DNA from: Candidatus Falkowbacteria bacterium CG10_big_fil_rev_8_21_14_0_10_44_15
Lineage (GTDB): Bacteria; Patescibacteriota; Patescibacteriia; Patescibacteriales; XYC2-FULL-47-12
DNA length: 13,619 nucleotides
Direction of reading: 5' to 3'
Assembly (NCBI GenBank): GCA_002773575.1
Contig: PFAT01000044.1
Coordinates: 1 to 13,619 of the forward strand
Shown here: piece by piece, positions 1-5,684 of the stretch
Numbering within the stretch: the first letter of the stretch is position 1
Layout of the letters: each line of letters starts with the position of its first letter
Translations under genes and position numbers: made by a program
Notes under the pieces: model-generated
Seen by the model: the letters and a program-made list of their open reading frames with translations, nothing else
The model's database searches: none
What the model was told of the DNA's origin: nothing

Positions 1-203
1 AGAAATTTCCCTTTCCTTTTTTGAATTTTTTAGAGGGAGCGCGCAAAAGAAAAATTGTAAGGGAAAATTTCTGCGAGGTTGCCGCCGTAGCGTTAGCGGA
101 GGCGGGCGGCGGGGCGTTCGTCGGGCGTACGATTTCGTTCAGAGCCACCACGCGCTTCGCGCGTCCCACCTTTTGGCTTTGAAAAAGCCGCTTCGTTCTG
201 TAT
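1..203. other. Structured GC-rich intergenic segment, no gene seen
   Basis: No convincing ORF. It holds several inverted repeats. Arms at 1-13 and 59-72 (agaaatttccctt against its near-complement, one extra base) enclose about 45 nt. A GC-rich block at 79-110 has GCCGCC/GGCGGC ends and contains tagcggaggcggg, which is also present, in reverse complement, inside valS. A perfect 6-bp hairpin lies at 150-164 (ACGCGC-ttc-GCGCGT), and another at 175-189 (GGCTTT-gaa-AAAGCC). The last lies just downstream of the minus-strand tRNA but lacks a T-run, so I do not call it a terminator. Confidence 0.5.
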
Positions 204-280
204 TGGTGGGTCCGAGAGGATTCGAACCTCTGACCTTTACGATGTCAACGTAACGCTCTAACCAACTGAGCTACGAACCC
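204..280 (-). tRNA. tRNA-Val (anticodon GAC), CCA encoded
   Basis: Read on the minus strand, this folds as a full cloverleaf. The acceptor stem GGGTTCG pairs with CGGACCC (one G-U). The D arm is GCTC-AGTTGGTTA-GAGC. The anticodon stem TTACG/CGTAA holds the loop TTGACAT, anticodon GAC, which reads GUC (and GUU by wobble) as valine. The T arm AGAGG-TTCGAAT-CCTCT has the canonical TTCGA loop. Discriminator A is followed by an encoded CCA (plus-strand TGG at 204-206), so the 3' end need not be added by the CCA enzyme. It lies 18 nt downstream of the DHH gene on the same strand and may be processed from that transcript. No dedicated promoter or terminator was recognised. Confidence 0.97.
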
Positions 281-298
281 CTTGGGTTTATTATAAAT

Positions 299-1444
299 TT
301 ATACTGGCAGTTTCGCAAGCTTATTTTTTATGTTAGAAATAATTTCTGTTTCCGCTTCGTTTACCGGCTTAGTCAGCAAAGCGGTCGCCCTGTTCTTGGA
401 GCCAGTCGCCTCATATTCTTTAAGCAAGGAGACGGCGTTGATATTGCGCGTAGTGTGCACCTGAATTTCAGTTTGCCGGCCCTGATTGTGATTTTCTATC
501 AAAAGCACGATCACTTCCGCTTCCGGCACATTAACAATCAACTCCTCTATGACGTCTGATAAATTGGCGATATCGCCGCCGGTTTTCTCAAAGTCAATTT
601 TATTCAAAGACGACCAGACGAGCTTGCCCTGCCAATCACTCTTTAATTTAGCGAGCACCCGGCCCCAGAGTTTCAAGGTTCCTAAATCGCGGCTTTGATA
701 AAGGTAGCGGACAATGGTTTCCCGGTCCGCTCCCAAAGCGACCAGTTGGCTTGCGACGAGCAGCGAGTTGGGCGTAAGGGAGCCGATTTTGAAACTTTTA
801 CTTTCGGCAAAAATGCCGGTTAACAAATAAGTCGCCAACTGTTCGTCAATAATTTCCGCCGCGTAATTATTAATCAGCTCAAATAATATTTCCGTGGTAG
901 AAATGGCCGTGATTTTAATTTTGTTGATTTGGCCGAACTCCTCGTTGTGAGGGTGGTGGTCAATGTTGATTACGGGGGTGTCAAAGAAAAAGTCGGTATT
1001 ACGATGGTATATTTGGCCCAGAGATTCTAAATCCGGGCTGGCGACGACAATCGTTAAATCATAGCCGTGGCTTTCCGCCCGCGCGGAAACTTCATCCGGC
1101 TTAAATTGGCTGTCTTGAGGGGTGATGATAAACTCCAGCCGCCCCTCTTTATGCTGGTAGCTGATTTCTCTGGCGGCGGCGTGGCGGGTAGAAAGCGAGA
1201 TGACGAATCGTTTCTCGGTTTTAATGTCGGTGCGGATTTCATTAATGTGCGGCAACCAAGAAAAAGCGTGGGGGCTGGAGAAGCCGTCCGCCGCTAGTGT
1301 GACCTGTTTGTCCAATTTTTTTAACCATAAATAAAGCGCCAAAGCCGAGGCGATCGCGTCCCCGGTATAATCCCGCCGAAAAGTCACCAGAATCTTTTTT
1401 GCTTTGGCTATTTGTTCAAAAATTTGTTGGTCTTCGGTAAGCAT
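299..1444 (-). CDS. DHH/DHHA1-family protein (NrnA-like), probably catalytically degenerate
   Basis: 381 aa, somewhat longer than typical NrnA (about 310-340 aa). NrnA-type enzymes hydrolyse nanoRNA, pAp or cyclic-dinucleotide products using two Mn ions. The fold is recognisable: an N-terminal DHH domain (about 10-220) with the signature D-H-H at 162-164, the ...STTEILFELI helix at 182-191, and a C-terminal region where DHHA1 would sit (about 270-375). Key residues are missing. Motif I, normally H-x-N-P-D-G-D, reads R-R-D-Y-T-G-D, so the His and first Asp are gone and only D29 remains. The motif II Asp aligns with A135. The Asp of the GI-x-TDTG-x-F motif aligns with E214 (GIFAESKSF). The DHHA1 GGGHxxAAG motif is replaced by about ATGSKNRAT (346-354). 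Known: these residues bind metal or substrate. Inferred: a pseudoenzyme or strongly altered activity. Start ATG at 1444; no clear SD. It is followed on the same strand by tRNA-Val. Confidence 0.8.
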   Translation of the reverse strand: MLTEDQQIFEQIAKAKKILVTFRRDYTGDAIASALALYLWLKKLDKQVTLAADGFSSPHAFSWLPHINEIRTDIKTEKRFVISLSTRHAAAREISYQHKEGRLEFIITPQDSQFKPDEVSARAESHGYDLTIVVASPDLESLGQIYHRNTDFFFDTPVINIDHHPHNEEFGQINKIKITAISTTEILFELINNYAAEIIDEQLATYLLTGIFAESKSFKIGSLTPNSLLVASQLVALGADRETIVRYLYQSRDLGTLKLWGRVLAKLKSDWQGKLVWSSLNKIDFEKTGGDIANLSDVIEELIVNVPEAEVIVLLIENHNQGRQTEIQVHTTRNINAVSLLKEYEATGSKNRATALLTKPVNEAETEIISNIKNKLAKLPV

Positions 1445-1491
1445 AGTTCAAAAAGTTGATTGGGGTTTAAATGATTAGCGAACCTTTAATA

Positions 1492-1532
1492 CCTGCCCGC
1501 CCGCCTGCAACGTTGCAACAGTTGCGGGCAGG
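1492..1532. repeat. GC-rich inverted repeat with nested palindrome
   Basis: CCTGCCCGC at 1492-1500 is exactly complementary to GCGGGCAGG at 1524-1532 (9 bp). A perfect 12-nt palindrome TGCAACGTTGCA lies in the loop at 1506-1517. No T-run on either side, so it is not an intrinsic terminator. It looks like an intergenic repetitive palindromic element. Confidence 0.7.
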
Positions 1533-1704
1533 CAATGCTCACGCATAGCGTTGCAGACGGGCGAATATCGCCTACGGATTTAATTGTTCCTGCAACTATA
1601 CGAATGCCACGAATTGCCAATCATAATATTATAAGATGGGTGGGGAAGTTAGGCAAGCCCCGCGTAATCCGGAGCAATCGGGGTATTACCCGAGGCAAGG
1701 GTAC

Positions 1705-1734
1705 AACCCCACACCTATGCGTAGGTGTGGGGTT
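1705..1734. repeat. Perfect 13-bp hairpin, 4-nt loop
   Basis: AACCCCACACCTA (1705-1717) and its exact complement (1722-1734) flank the loop TGCG. On the plus strand it is followed by aaattt and A8, on the minus strand by no T-run, so it does not fit a terminator in either direction. It is a strong candidate for a stable element in a transcribed RNA. Confidence 0.75.
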
Positions 1735-1767
1735 AAATTTAAAAAAAAGCATGAGAAGAAAGGGGAG

Positions 1768-1800
1768 CCCTGTTGAATATAAGCAGCAGATTCAACAGGG
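1768..1800. repeat. Perfect 11-bp inverted repeat
   Basis: CCCTGTTGAAT (1768-1778) pairs exactly with ATTCAACAGGG (1790-1800) around an 11-nt spacer. It is the third strong hairpin in the same intergenic region and lies 34 nt from the previous one. Confidence 0.75.
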
Positions 1801-1883
1801 CAATCTTGGCAGTATAAGGCAGTTTTTTAAGATGGTCAAGCGTGGCGATTTTTCTTGCCAACAACGGCTAAATTTGGTAGTTT

Positions 1884-1889
1884 TATAAT
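1884..1889 (+). promoter_or_regulatory. Candidate -10 box of valS
   Basis: A perfect TATAAT sits 48 nt before the preferred valS start. No good -35 hexamer is found at 16-18 nt; TTGCCA at 1855-1860 is 23 nt away. If used, transcription would begin near 1896 and the leader would carry the 1904-1923 hairpin. Confidence 0.4.
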
Positions 1890-1903
1890 ACAACGGTATT
1901 TAG

Positions 1904-1923
1904 ATCCCCGCTTTCGCGGGGAT
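1904..1923. repeat. 8-bp hairpin element abutting valS start
   Basis: ATCCCCGC-TTTC-GCGGGGAT is a perfect palindromic hairpin. I recognise the pattern (gatccccg...cggggatgac) as a common dispersed bacterial palindrome. Its right arm contains the first two bases of the upstream ATG at 1922-1924, which argues that this ATG belongs to the repeat and not to the gene. Confidence 0.7.
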
Positions 1924-1936
1924 GACAGATAAGATT

Positions 1937-4630
1937 ATGAACAAAGAATTACCCAAGGCCTACAATCCGTCTGATTACGAAGACGGAATTTACCAAAAGT
2001 GGGAACGCTCCGGATTTTTTAATCCGGACGTTTGCGTTGCTAAAAAAATTTGTAAACAGAACGCGGATACTTTTACGGTTGTTTTGCCTCCGCCCAATAT
2101 TACCGACAAATTGCATTTAGGCCATATGGTAATGGTGGCGATTACCGATATTTTAGTCCGCTATCACCGCATGAGCGGCAAACGCGCGCTTTGGATTCCG
2201 GGCACGGACCACGCGGCGATTGCGACGCAAAACGTGGTGGAAAAAAAGTTATGGCAAGAAGAGAAAAAAACCCGCCATGATTTAGGGAGAAAAAAATTTT
2301 TGGCGGAAGTTTGGAAGTTCGTCAAAGAAACGCAAGCCGCTATCATCCATCAGCTGAAAAAAACCGGCGCGTCATTGGATTGGTCGCGCGAAGCGTTTAC
2401 TTTGGACGCAGCGCGGCAGGCGGCGGTGAAGCGGATGTTTATTGAGATGTATAACGAAGGCGTGATTTATCGCGGTGATAGAATTGTGAACTGGTGCCCG
2501 CGCTGCCAATCAACGCTCGCGGACGATGAAGTTGAATACAAAGAACAGGACGGCAAATTTTATACTTTTAAATACAATAAAAATTTTCCGTTCGCGATTG
2601 CGACTACTCGGCCGGAAACAAAACTTGGCGATACGGCCGTAGCGGTTAATCCGGACGATGAGCGATATAAAAAATATATTGGCAAAATTTATGAGGTTGA
2701 TTTTTGCGGCGTGCCGCTGACATTAAAAGTTATTGCCGACAAGAATGTGGACCAAAATTTCGGCACCGGCGCTTTGGGCGTTACGCCGGCACATAGTATG
2801 GTTGACTATGAAATGGCGCAGAAAAATAAACTGGAAATTAAAAAAATTATCAACGAAGAGGGCAAAATGGCTGACGCGGGAAAATTTTCCGGACTGGCCG
2901 TAATGGAGGCGCGCGAGCAAGTTGTACAAAAATTGATAGACAGCGGGCTGATGGAAAAAGAAGAAAATATTAAAAATAATTTGTCGGTTTGCTACCGTTG
3001 CGGCGCGGGCATTGAGCCCCTGCCGTCAAAACAGTGGTTTGTGGCGGTGGATAAAAAATTGGCTAAGTTGGGAAATAAGTCTTTAAAGCAAAAAGCGATT
3101 GAAGTCGTTAAGTCCGGCAAAATCAAATTTGTGCCGGAACGATTTACTAAGCGCTATTTAGATTGGATGGCCAATTTGCACGACTGGTGCATTTCGCGGC
3201 AGATTTGGTTTGGACATCAGATCCCGGCTTATTACCAAGTTAAAAGTAAAAAGTTAAAAGTAAAAAGTAATGAAGAAATAATTTATGTTGGTGACGAAAA
3301 GCCAGCTGGCGAGGGTTGGACGCAGGACTCGGATGTTTTGGATACCTGGTTTTCATCCGGCATGTGGACGTTTTCCACGCTGGGGTGGCCCGCCTCCGCT
3401 ACGCTTCGGCGAGGCAAGCCCATTAAGACCGCTGACTTAAAAACATATTATCCGACGCAGGTTTTAGAAACCGGCTATGAAATTATCACTCTTTGGGTGT
3501 CGCGCATGATAATGATGTCGCTGTTCGCGGTTGCTCAAATTCCGTTTGAGAACGTTTATCTGCACGGGATGGTTTTGGACGCGCAAGGGAAAAAAATGTC
3601 CAAATCCAAAGGCAACGGCATTGACCCGCTGGCGATGATTCAAAAATACGGCACGGACGCGACGCGCATGTCGTTAATCGTAGGCAACACGCCGGGAAAC
3701 GATACGCGCATGAGCGAGCAAAAAATCGCGGCTTTTCGAAATTTTGCCAATAAGCTATGGAACATCGCCAGATACATAATTACGAATTACGAATTACGAA
3801 TTACGAATTTAAAAACAAACAAAGTAGGTTTGACTTTGGCTGACAAGTGGATTTTGGGTAAAATGAATAGTTTAATTAAGGACGTTACCGATGACATTGA
3901 ACATTTTCGGTTTTCTCAAGGAGGCGAGCGACTGCGCGATTTCACCTGGAACGATTTAGCGGATTGGTATCTGGAGGTTTCCAAATTTGAAGCAACCAGT
4001 GAAAAAAATAAAATTTTAAACTTAGTCTTAGAGGCGTTATTAAAACTTTGGCATCCGTTTATGCCGTTCGTAACCGAAACGCTTTGGCAGGAGATCGGGC
4101 ATAAAGAACTTTTAATGGTTGAGCGATGGCCAAAAAGGGAAATGACGCATAAGCTTGAGGCGGCGGCTCAATTTAATTTGATAATTGACATTATCAAAAC
4201 AATCCGCAACTTGCGTTCGGAGTATAAAATCCCGCCGGAGCAAAAAGTAAAGGCGATTATTTATGCCGGCAAACAAGTTGAGTTATTGCAAAGCCAAGCG
4301 GAGTTGATAAAAAATTTGCGTACGGGCGTAGGCGAACTGGAAATAAAACCAAGCGGAGCCAAATTAAAGCAAGCGGCTTGGGCGGCAGTCGGCGAAAAGG
4401 AAATTTATATCCCCCTTGCCGGCTTGATTGACGTGGCCAAAGAAAGAGCGCGGCTGGAAAAACGGGCGCAGGAATTAAATCAGTTGATAAAAAATTTGGA
4501 AGTTAAATTAGACAACGAGGAATTCGTTAAGCGCGCGCCCAAAGAAATCGTCGAGGCGGAAATTAGAAAGCTGGAAAATTACCGCGCGGAACATAAAAAG
4601 TTAAAAGAGCAGACGAGGCATTTAAAATGA
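1937..4630 (+). CDS. valS: Valyl-tRNA synthetase
   Basis: 897 aa from ATG 1937 (902 aa from ATG 1922). It charges tRNA-Val with valine in the cytoplasm. Class Ia signatures: HLGH at 60-63 after PPPNITDKL, and KMSKS at 553-557. Two zinc-type CxxC pairs (C187/C190 and C352/C355) bracket the CP1 editing region that clears Thr-tRNA-Val. An anticodon-binding helical domain follows from about 630, and the C-terminus (about 825-897) is the Lys/Glu-rich coiled coil of bacterial ValRS. I prefer 1937 because the upstream ATG lies in a palindromic repeat and the conserved region starts later; no clear SD at either. Oddities: a heptamer-repeat peptide VKSKKLKVKS near 434-445, a GC-palindrome peptide ASATLRRGKP at 486-495, and ITNYELRITN at 615-624 at the catalytic/anticodon-domain junction. 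The TGA stop lies inside a 7-mer tandem array. A tRNA-Val gene lies 1.7 kb upstream on the other strand. Confidence 0.97.
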   Translation: MNKELPKAYNPSDYEDGIYQKWERSGFFNPDVCVAKKICKQNADTFTVVLPPPNITDKLHLGHMVMVAITDILVRYHRMSGKRALWIPGTDHAAIATQNVVEKKLWQEEKKTRHDLGRKKFLAEVWKFVKETQAAIIHQLKKTGASLDWSREAFTLDAARQAAVKRMFIEMYNEGVIYRGDRIVNWCPRCQSTLADDEVEYKEQDGKFYTFKYNKNFPFAIATTRPETKLGDTAVAVNPDDERYKKYIGKIYEVDFCGVPLTLKVIADKNVDQNFGTGALGVTPAHSMVDYEMAQKNKLEIKKIINEEGKMADAGKFSGLAVMEAREQVVQKLIDSGLMEKEENIKNNLSVCYRCGAGIEPLPSKQWFVAVDKKLAKLGNKSLKQKAIEVVKSGKIKFVPERFTKRYLDWMANLHDWCISRQIWFGHQIPAYYQVKSKKLKVKSNEEIIYVGDEKPAGEGWTQDSDVLDTWFSSGMWTFSTLGWPASATLRRGKPIKTADLKTYYPTQVLETGYEIITLWVSRMIMMSLFAVAQIPFENVYLHGMVLDAQGKKMSKSKGNGIDPLAMIQKYGTDATRMSLIVGNTPGNDTRMSEQKIAAFRNFANKLWNIARYIITNYELRITNLKTNKVGLTLADKWILGKMNSLIKDVTDDIEHFRFSQGGERLRDFTWNDLADWYLEVSKFEATSEKNKILNLVLEALLKLWHPFMPFVTETLWQEIGHKELLMVERWPKREMTHKLEAAAQFNLIIDIIKTIRNLRSEYKIPPEQKVKAIIYAGKQVELLQSQAELIKNLRTGVGELEIKPSGAKLKQAAWAAVGEKEIYIPLAGLIDVAKERARLEKRAQELNQLIKNLEVKLDNEEFVKRAPKEIVEAEIRKLENYRAEHKKLKEQTRHLK
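3238..3272 (+). repeat. Five-unit heptamer array inside valS
   Basis: Five consecutive 7-mers: agttaaa, agtaaaa, agttaaa, agtaaaa, agtaatg. It is translated in frame as about VKSKKLKVKSN, between the catalytic-domain segment with ISRQIWFGHQIP and the ...DSDVLDTWFSS segment. The last unit (agtaatg) is the same cyclic 7-mer as the array at the valS stop codon. Confidence 0.8.
3389..3419 (+). repeat. GC-rich palindromic element read in frame in valS
   Basis: This block, with imperfect complementary ends (GCCTCcGC against GCGAGGC), encodes ASATLRRGKP in a place where ValRS proteins usually go straight from STLGWP to a short acidic stretch and ..DL..YYPT. It shares cgcctccgcta and ggcg segments, in reverse complement, with the intergenic block at 79-110. 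It is more GC-rich than the flanking codons. Confidence 0.6.
3779..3806 (+). repeat. (attacga)x4 array inside valS
   Basis: Four exact copies of the 7-mer attacga (28 bp) in phase with codon ATT at 3779, giving ITNYELRITN (residues 615-624). The same 28-bp array with the same phase occurs in tyrS at 6675-6702. Confidence 0.95.
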
Positions 4631-4654
4631 GTAATGAGTAATGAGTAATGAGTA
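4627..4654 (+). repeat. (atgagta)x4 array at the valS stop codon
   Basis: Four exact copies of a different 7-mer, again 28 bp. The first copy supplies the valS TGA stop (4628-4630). Because 7 is not divisible by 3, every frame of this array meets TAA and TGA, so it can only sit at a gene end or outside a gene. Confidence 0.95.
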
Positions 4655-4688
4655 AATAATAGCGATCTAGTTTCATTTTTTTGTTTTG

Positions 4689-4697
4689 TGATATACT
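4689..4697 (+). promoter_or_regulatory. Extended -10 promoter of a small locus
   Basis: TGATATACT is a TGn-extended -10 with hexamer TATACT (5/6 to consensus). No strong -35 is seen, as is allowed for extended -10 promoters. The predicted start near 4703-4705 coincides with the first leader hairpin. Confidence 0.5.
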
Positions 4698-4702
4698 AAA
4701 TA

Positions 4703-4729
4703 GGTGGTTTATGTGGCACCATAAACACC
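4703..4729 (+). other. Leader hairpin 1
   Basis: GGTGGTTTATG (4703-4713) pairs with CATAAACACC (4720-4729) with a single bulged G and a 6-nt loop. It sits at the predicted 5' end of the transcript from the promoter at 4689-4697. Confidence 0.55.
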
Positions 4730-4732
4730 AAG

Positions 4733-4796
4733 ACAAAATACCGCAAACGGGAGATAATTTAGCCCAAGCAATTATCTGTCGTTTGCGGTATTTTGT
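4733..4796 (+). other. Long near-perfect hairpin (about 26 bp), leader or ncRNA
   Basis: 17 exact base pairs (4733-4749 with 4780-4796), a G-U/G-G step, then 8 exact pairs (4752-4759 with 4770-4777) around a 10-nt loop. No T-run follows, so it is not a plain terminator. It lies between a promoter and a 38-codon ORF. It could be a stable regulatory RNA, an RNase III-type target, or a dispersed palindromic element. Confidence 0.65.
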
Positions 4797-4811
4797 AATT
4801 GTGGGGCGCGT

Positions 4812-4928
4812 ATGCCAGAAGACGACGGGGGCAGCTGCCCCTTTTGCAAAGTGATGTTTTACCTCGTTGCCGGCTCAATCATAGTTTGGTTTGCGCTTTA
4901 TTTTTTGGCGCGGAACTGGCAGAGCTAA
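4812..4928 (+). CDS. Small single-pass membrane peptide with CxxC motif
   Basis: 38 aa, ATG 4812 to TAA 4926-4928. The N-terminus is acidic and glycine-rich (MPEDDGGS), followed by C-P-F-C at residues 9-12. A hydrophobic segment of about 19 residues (about 14-32, VMFYLVAGSIIVWFALYFL) then ends in a basic/aromatic tail ARNWQS. This is the layout of a one-helix membrane peptide with a possible metal-binding or redox CxxC on one face. I know no family for it. Supporting evidence is contextual: an extended -10 promoter 115 nt upstream, structured leader hairpins between, and a terminator-like stem 60 nt after the stop, so it looks like its own transcription unit. SD is weak (tgtggggcg). The ORF could be chance, but Cys pair, helix and unit boundaries together favour a real gene. 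Confidence 0.55.
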   Translation: MPEDDGGSCPFCKVMFYLVAGSIIVWFALYFLARNWQS

Positions 4929-4986
4929 CAGCAACCTTTTTGTCCGTTAAGGCGCTGGTTTAACGCACTCAATTTATATTAAATTT

Positions 4987-5024
4987 AACCAAGCGCGCGC
5001 TAATTTAAGCGGGCGCTGGTTTTT
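4987..5024 (+). terminator. Putative intrinsic terminator after the small ORF
   Basis: AACCA-GCGC-CGC (4987-5000, one bulge) pairs with GCG-GCGC-TGGTT (5009-5021, one G-G mismatch) around TAATTTAA, ending in T5 at 5020-5024. A second copy of the right arm, GCGCTGGTTTAA at 4953-4964, could pair with the same left arm, giving two mutually exclusive folds. Confidence 0.5.
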
Positions 5025-5071
5025 AACGGCAGGCGTCAGTAACTTTAAGGCAATAAAATTATTAATATTAT

Positions 5072-5098
5072 TTGCCAAAAAAGCGCGGATATTATACA
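5072..5098 (+). promoter_or_regulatory. Candidate promoter for the acetyltransferase-tyrS pair
   Basis: TTGCCA (5072-5077, 5/6 to TTGACA) and TATACA (5093-5098) are separated by 15 nt, shorter than ideal. The start would be near 5105, giving a leader of about 30 nt to ATG 5135. It overlaps the terminator-like hairpin at 5101-5125, so one of the two may be false. Confidence 0.3.
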
Positions 5099-5100
5099 GT

Positions 5101-5125
5101 AAAGACAGGGCATCCCCCTGTTTTT
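5101..5125 (+). terminator. Hairpin with T5 just upstream of the acetyltransferase
   Basis: AAAGACAGGG (5101-5110) pairs with CCCTGTTTTT (5116-5125), 10 bp with one G-U and a 5-nt loop, ending in five T. It has intrinsic-terminator form and lies only 9 nt before ATG 5135. It could end read-through from upstream or attenuate the acetyltransferase-tyrS pair. Confidence 0.45.
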
Positions 5126-5134
5126 GCGTATTAT

Positions 5135-5683
5135 ATGAAGATTCAAATAAGAGGAAAAAAAATAAACTTGCGGGCATTAGCGCCGTCGGACGCGCGGTCA
5201 ATTTTTGCCAACGTCAATGACAGGCAAGTCAGCCGCTACCTGAAGCGAATACCTTATCCCTATGCCTTGCGAGACGCGAAAGCGATTATTAAAAAAGCGC
5301 GGCAAGCCGGCAGGAAAAAGATAAAAACAGATTATTATTTCGGCATGGAAGATAAAACCAGCCGGCAAATTATCGGCATGGTCGGTCTGCATAAAATCAG
5401 CCCGCGCGACCAAAACGCCGAGGTCGGATATTGGCTGGGCAGAAAATATTGGCGGCAAGGGATAGGCACGGAAGCGCTAACTTTGATTTTGCAATTCGCT
5501 TTTGGAAAATTAAAATTAAATATGCTGTACGCGGGAGCGATGAGCTCAAATGTCGCTTCACAGAGCTTATTGGCAAAATGCGGGTTTAAACGCGGCGGTC
5601 GGCGCCGGCAGACGTTTTTTCGGGAAGGCAAATATTTAGACGATATATTTTTTGATATTTTAAAAAAAGAATTTAAGCAATAA
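5135..5683 (+). CDS. GNAT-family N-acetyltransferase (RimJ/RimL type)
   Basis: 182 aa from ATG 5135. The frame is open upstream to a TTG at 5072, but that TTG lies in a promoter/terminator-like stretch and the conserved start (I-R-G-K-K-I-N-L-R-A-L) begins at the ATG. GNAT enzymes transfer acetyl from acetyl-CoA to an amine; the RimJ/L group often targets protein N-termini or small molecules. Visible landmarks: the beta-strand ..IIGMVGL..I.., E/VGYWLGRKYWRQGIGTEAL with the acetyl-CoA pyrophosphate loop W106-R-Q-G-I-G-T-E-A114, then ..NVASQSLLAKCGFKRGG, the usual C-terminal Asn-x-x-Ser...GF element. The stop is 1 nt before the tyrS ATG, so translation is probably coupled. The substrate is unknown; adjacency to tyrS does not by itself show a tRNA or ribosome target. 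Confidence 0.88.
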   Translation: MKIQIRGKKINLRALAPSDARSIFANVNDRQVSRYLKRIPYPYALRDAKAIIKKARQAGRKKIKTDYYFGMEDKTSRQIIGMVGLHKISPRDQNAEVGYWLGRKYWRQGIGTEALTLILQFAFGKLKLNMLYAGAMSSNVASQSLLAKCGFKRGGRRRQTFFREGKYLDDIFFDILKKEFKQ

Positions 5684-5684
5684 T

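Larger units (their letters stand above)
1445..1936. other. Long structured intergenic region between divergent genes; possible ncRNA or repeat cluster
   Basis: About 490 nt between the DHH gene (leftward) and valS (rightward). A 117-codon open frame exists (1535-1888), but its protein shows no family I recognise and it runs straight through perfect RNA-type hairpins, so I do not call it a gene. Dense inverted repeats are present: 1492-1532, 1705-1734, 1768-1800 and 1904-1923 (listed separately). Between 1654 and 1690, CCCCG...CGGGG and GTAAT...ATTAC can also pair. I checked by eye for RNase P, tmRNA, SRP RNA, 6S RNA and T-box consensus elements and found none. Confidence 0.5.

Noticed and set aside
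175..189. Terminator for the tRNA-Val transcript
   Set aside because: Stem GGCTTT/AAAGCC is present but there is no T-run in the direction of transcription.
1054..1297. Open frames overlapping the DHH gene in other frames
   Set aside because: They are shadows of the conserved minus-strand gene with no domain or start signal; the same holds for the antisense frames within valS, tyrS, argS and the M23 genes.
1650..1740. RNase P RNA (ccggagcaa resembles a conserved segment)
   Set aside because: The universal P4 sequences and the ACAGAA region are absent, and the region is too short.
1535..1888. 117-codon open frame in the region upstream of valS
   Set aside because: No recognisable domain, no SD, and its codons run through three perfect RNA-type palindromes; composition fits structured noncoding DNA better. 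A BLASTX hit would reverse this.
3779..3806. CRISPR-like array
   Set aside because: Units are 7 bp in direct tandem with no spacers; no cas genes nearby.
4703..4796. T-box riboswitch before tyrS
   Set aside because: GTGGCACC resembles part of the T-box bulge-pairing sequence, but no Stem I, specifier loop or antiterminator T-box consensus is present, and a small ORF and terminator lie between it and tyrS.
5072..5134. TTG start extending the acetyltransferase by 21 codons
   Set aside because: The extension covers a promoter-like pair of hexamers and a terminator-like hairpin, and conserved GNAT sequence starts at ATG 5135.
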